Shown here piece by piece: positions 4,570-5,120 of a DNA stretch of 5,120 nt. Below the pieces are notes generated by a model that was not told where the DNA came from, did no database searches, and worked only from the letters and a program-made list of their open reading frames with translations. Origin of the DNA: Chlorobiales bacterium (GTDB lineage: Bacteria; Bacteroidota; Chlorobiia; Chlorobiales; Chlorobiaceae). The number at the start of each line of letters is the position of its first letter. The first letter of the stretch is position 1. The DNA lies in contig JAKSDB010000361.1 of assembly GCA_022360415.1 (NCBI GenBank), forward strand, positions 1 through 5,120, written 5' to 3'. The position numbers and the translations under genes are program-made.

Positions 4570-5120
4570 ATGAGAAAGATATTTGAAAGGATGAAAAGTA
4601 TTCTTTCGATAGTACTGTTGCTGGGAATAATTGTTTCCGTGAGTACGGCCTGTTCGGAGGAAGATCGTCATAAGCCGATAACCAAAGAGCTCATACAGTT
4701 AATAAATGAGCAGCCTGAAATCGGCAAAATGCTTGAGTCATCAATCGCAAAAGCAAAAAAAATTAATCCTGACCGTAACACCAATCCTGCCCAGAGTTTA
4801 TCTGAATACTATGATTACATTGATCGTTCAACGGAATTGCTTCCCCAGGAGATACTCGAGGGGCCGTCCGAATCTGTACGTGACCAGATGTTGCAAGGTA
4901 TTTGCTACTTCTATTTTTTAGTTGACCGCCCATTGGATGAATTGAAGGGAAAAGGCCTCTACAAAAATGCAATTCAGTATTATCCGCCTTTTTCTACCTG
5001 GCTGCGTAAATACGTTGATACTTGGGGAATGTTCCTTGATACTGAAGAGTCATGGAACGAAGAGGTTTACCAGCAGATTTATAATGATCCTGCCTTTGGT
5101 TTGCAGAAAGGATGGTATGA
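4570..5120 (+). CDS. Lipoprotein with phosphatidylserine decarboxylase-like N-terminal domain (runs off the right edge)
   Basis: The visible 183 residues begin with a lipoprotein signal: basic MRKIFERMK, an apolar core (about 11-24) and VSTAC with C28 as the likely lipidated cysteine. S at -3 is less usual than L. The mature part has a helical segment (INEQPEIGKMLESSIAKAKK, about 45-64), NPAQSLSEYYDYIDRS (72-87), YFYFLVDRPLDEL (113-125), WLRKYVDTWGMFLDTEESW (144-162) and DPAFGLQKGWY (173-183). The DTWGMFL..ESW segment and its setting resemble the domain preceding the catalytic part of phosphatidylserine-decarboxylase-like proteins, including fungal PsiD-type decarboxylases (Pfam PSDC-type). 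This is from memory of the family. The catalytic domain, with its pyruvoyl-forming serine, would lie beyond the window, so decarboxylase activity cannot be judged. If the fusion is real, the enzyme would act outside the inner membrane, unlike the usual membrane PSD. No partner gene for it is visible. Confidence 0.7.
   Translation, partial: MRKIFERMKSILSIVLLLGIIVSVSTACSEEDRHKPITKELIQLINEQPEIGKMLESSIAKAKKINPDRNTNPAQSLSEYYDYIDRSTELLPQEILEGPSESVRDQMLQGICYFYFLVDRPLDELKGKGLYKNAIQYYPPFSTWLRKYVDTWGMFLDTEESWNEEVYQQIYNDPAFGLQKGWY

Noticed and set aside
4222..4671. 149-codon minus-strand frame
   Set aside because: It overlaps the start of the lipoprotein gene, is Arg/Ser/His-rich and has no ribosome binding site.

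Overview
The window looks like chromosomal DNA of a green sulfur bacterium (Chlorobi) or a close relative. This is an inference from the style of the sulfide:quinone oxidoreductase and thiamin proteins and from AT-rich intergenic DNA with small dispersed repeats; no rRNA or tRNA is present to confirm it.

Left part (1-2213, minus strand): a tight operon read right to left. It holds a sulfide:quinone oxidoreductase-family flavoprotein (987-2213), an 84-residue unrecognised ORF (721-975), the thiamin sulfur carrier ThiS (498-701) and thiazole synthase ThiG (488 to beyond the left edge). All gaps are about 20 bases or less, and thiG lies in the same frame as thiS, just past its stop. The operon couples a sulfide-oxidising enzyme to two genes that put sulfur into the thiazole ring.

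Middle (2214-3089): mostly intergenic. It contains two copies of one small non-autonomous mobile element (2276-2430 and 2696-2800). Both have matching terminal inverted repeats, a conserved internal hairpin and 4-base target duplications (TTAT and TTTA). A separate 10-bp hairpin lies at 2581-2615, and two doubtful mini-ORFs are present.

Right-middle (3090-4145, plus strand): a broken-looking ORF with an in-frame TAG (3090-3350), then two small soluble proteins of unknown function (3375-3695 and 3759-4145). This cassette is bracketed by two diverged direct repeats of about 90 bp (2963-3056 and 4243-4331). The following stretch 4332-4569 holds nothing I can name apart from a strong ribosome binding site at its end.

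Right edge (4570-5120, plus strand): the start of a predicted lipoprotein whose mature part resembles the N-terminal domain found on phosphatidylserine-decarboxylase-like enzymes. It continues past the window.
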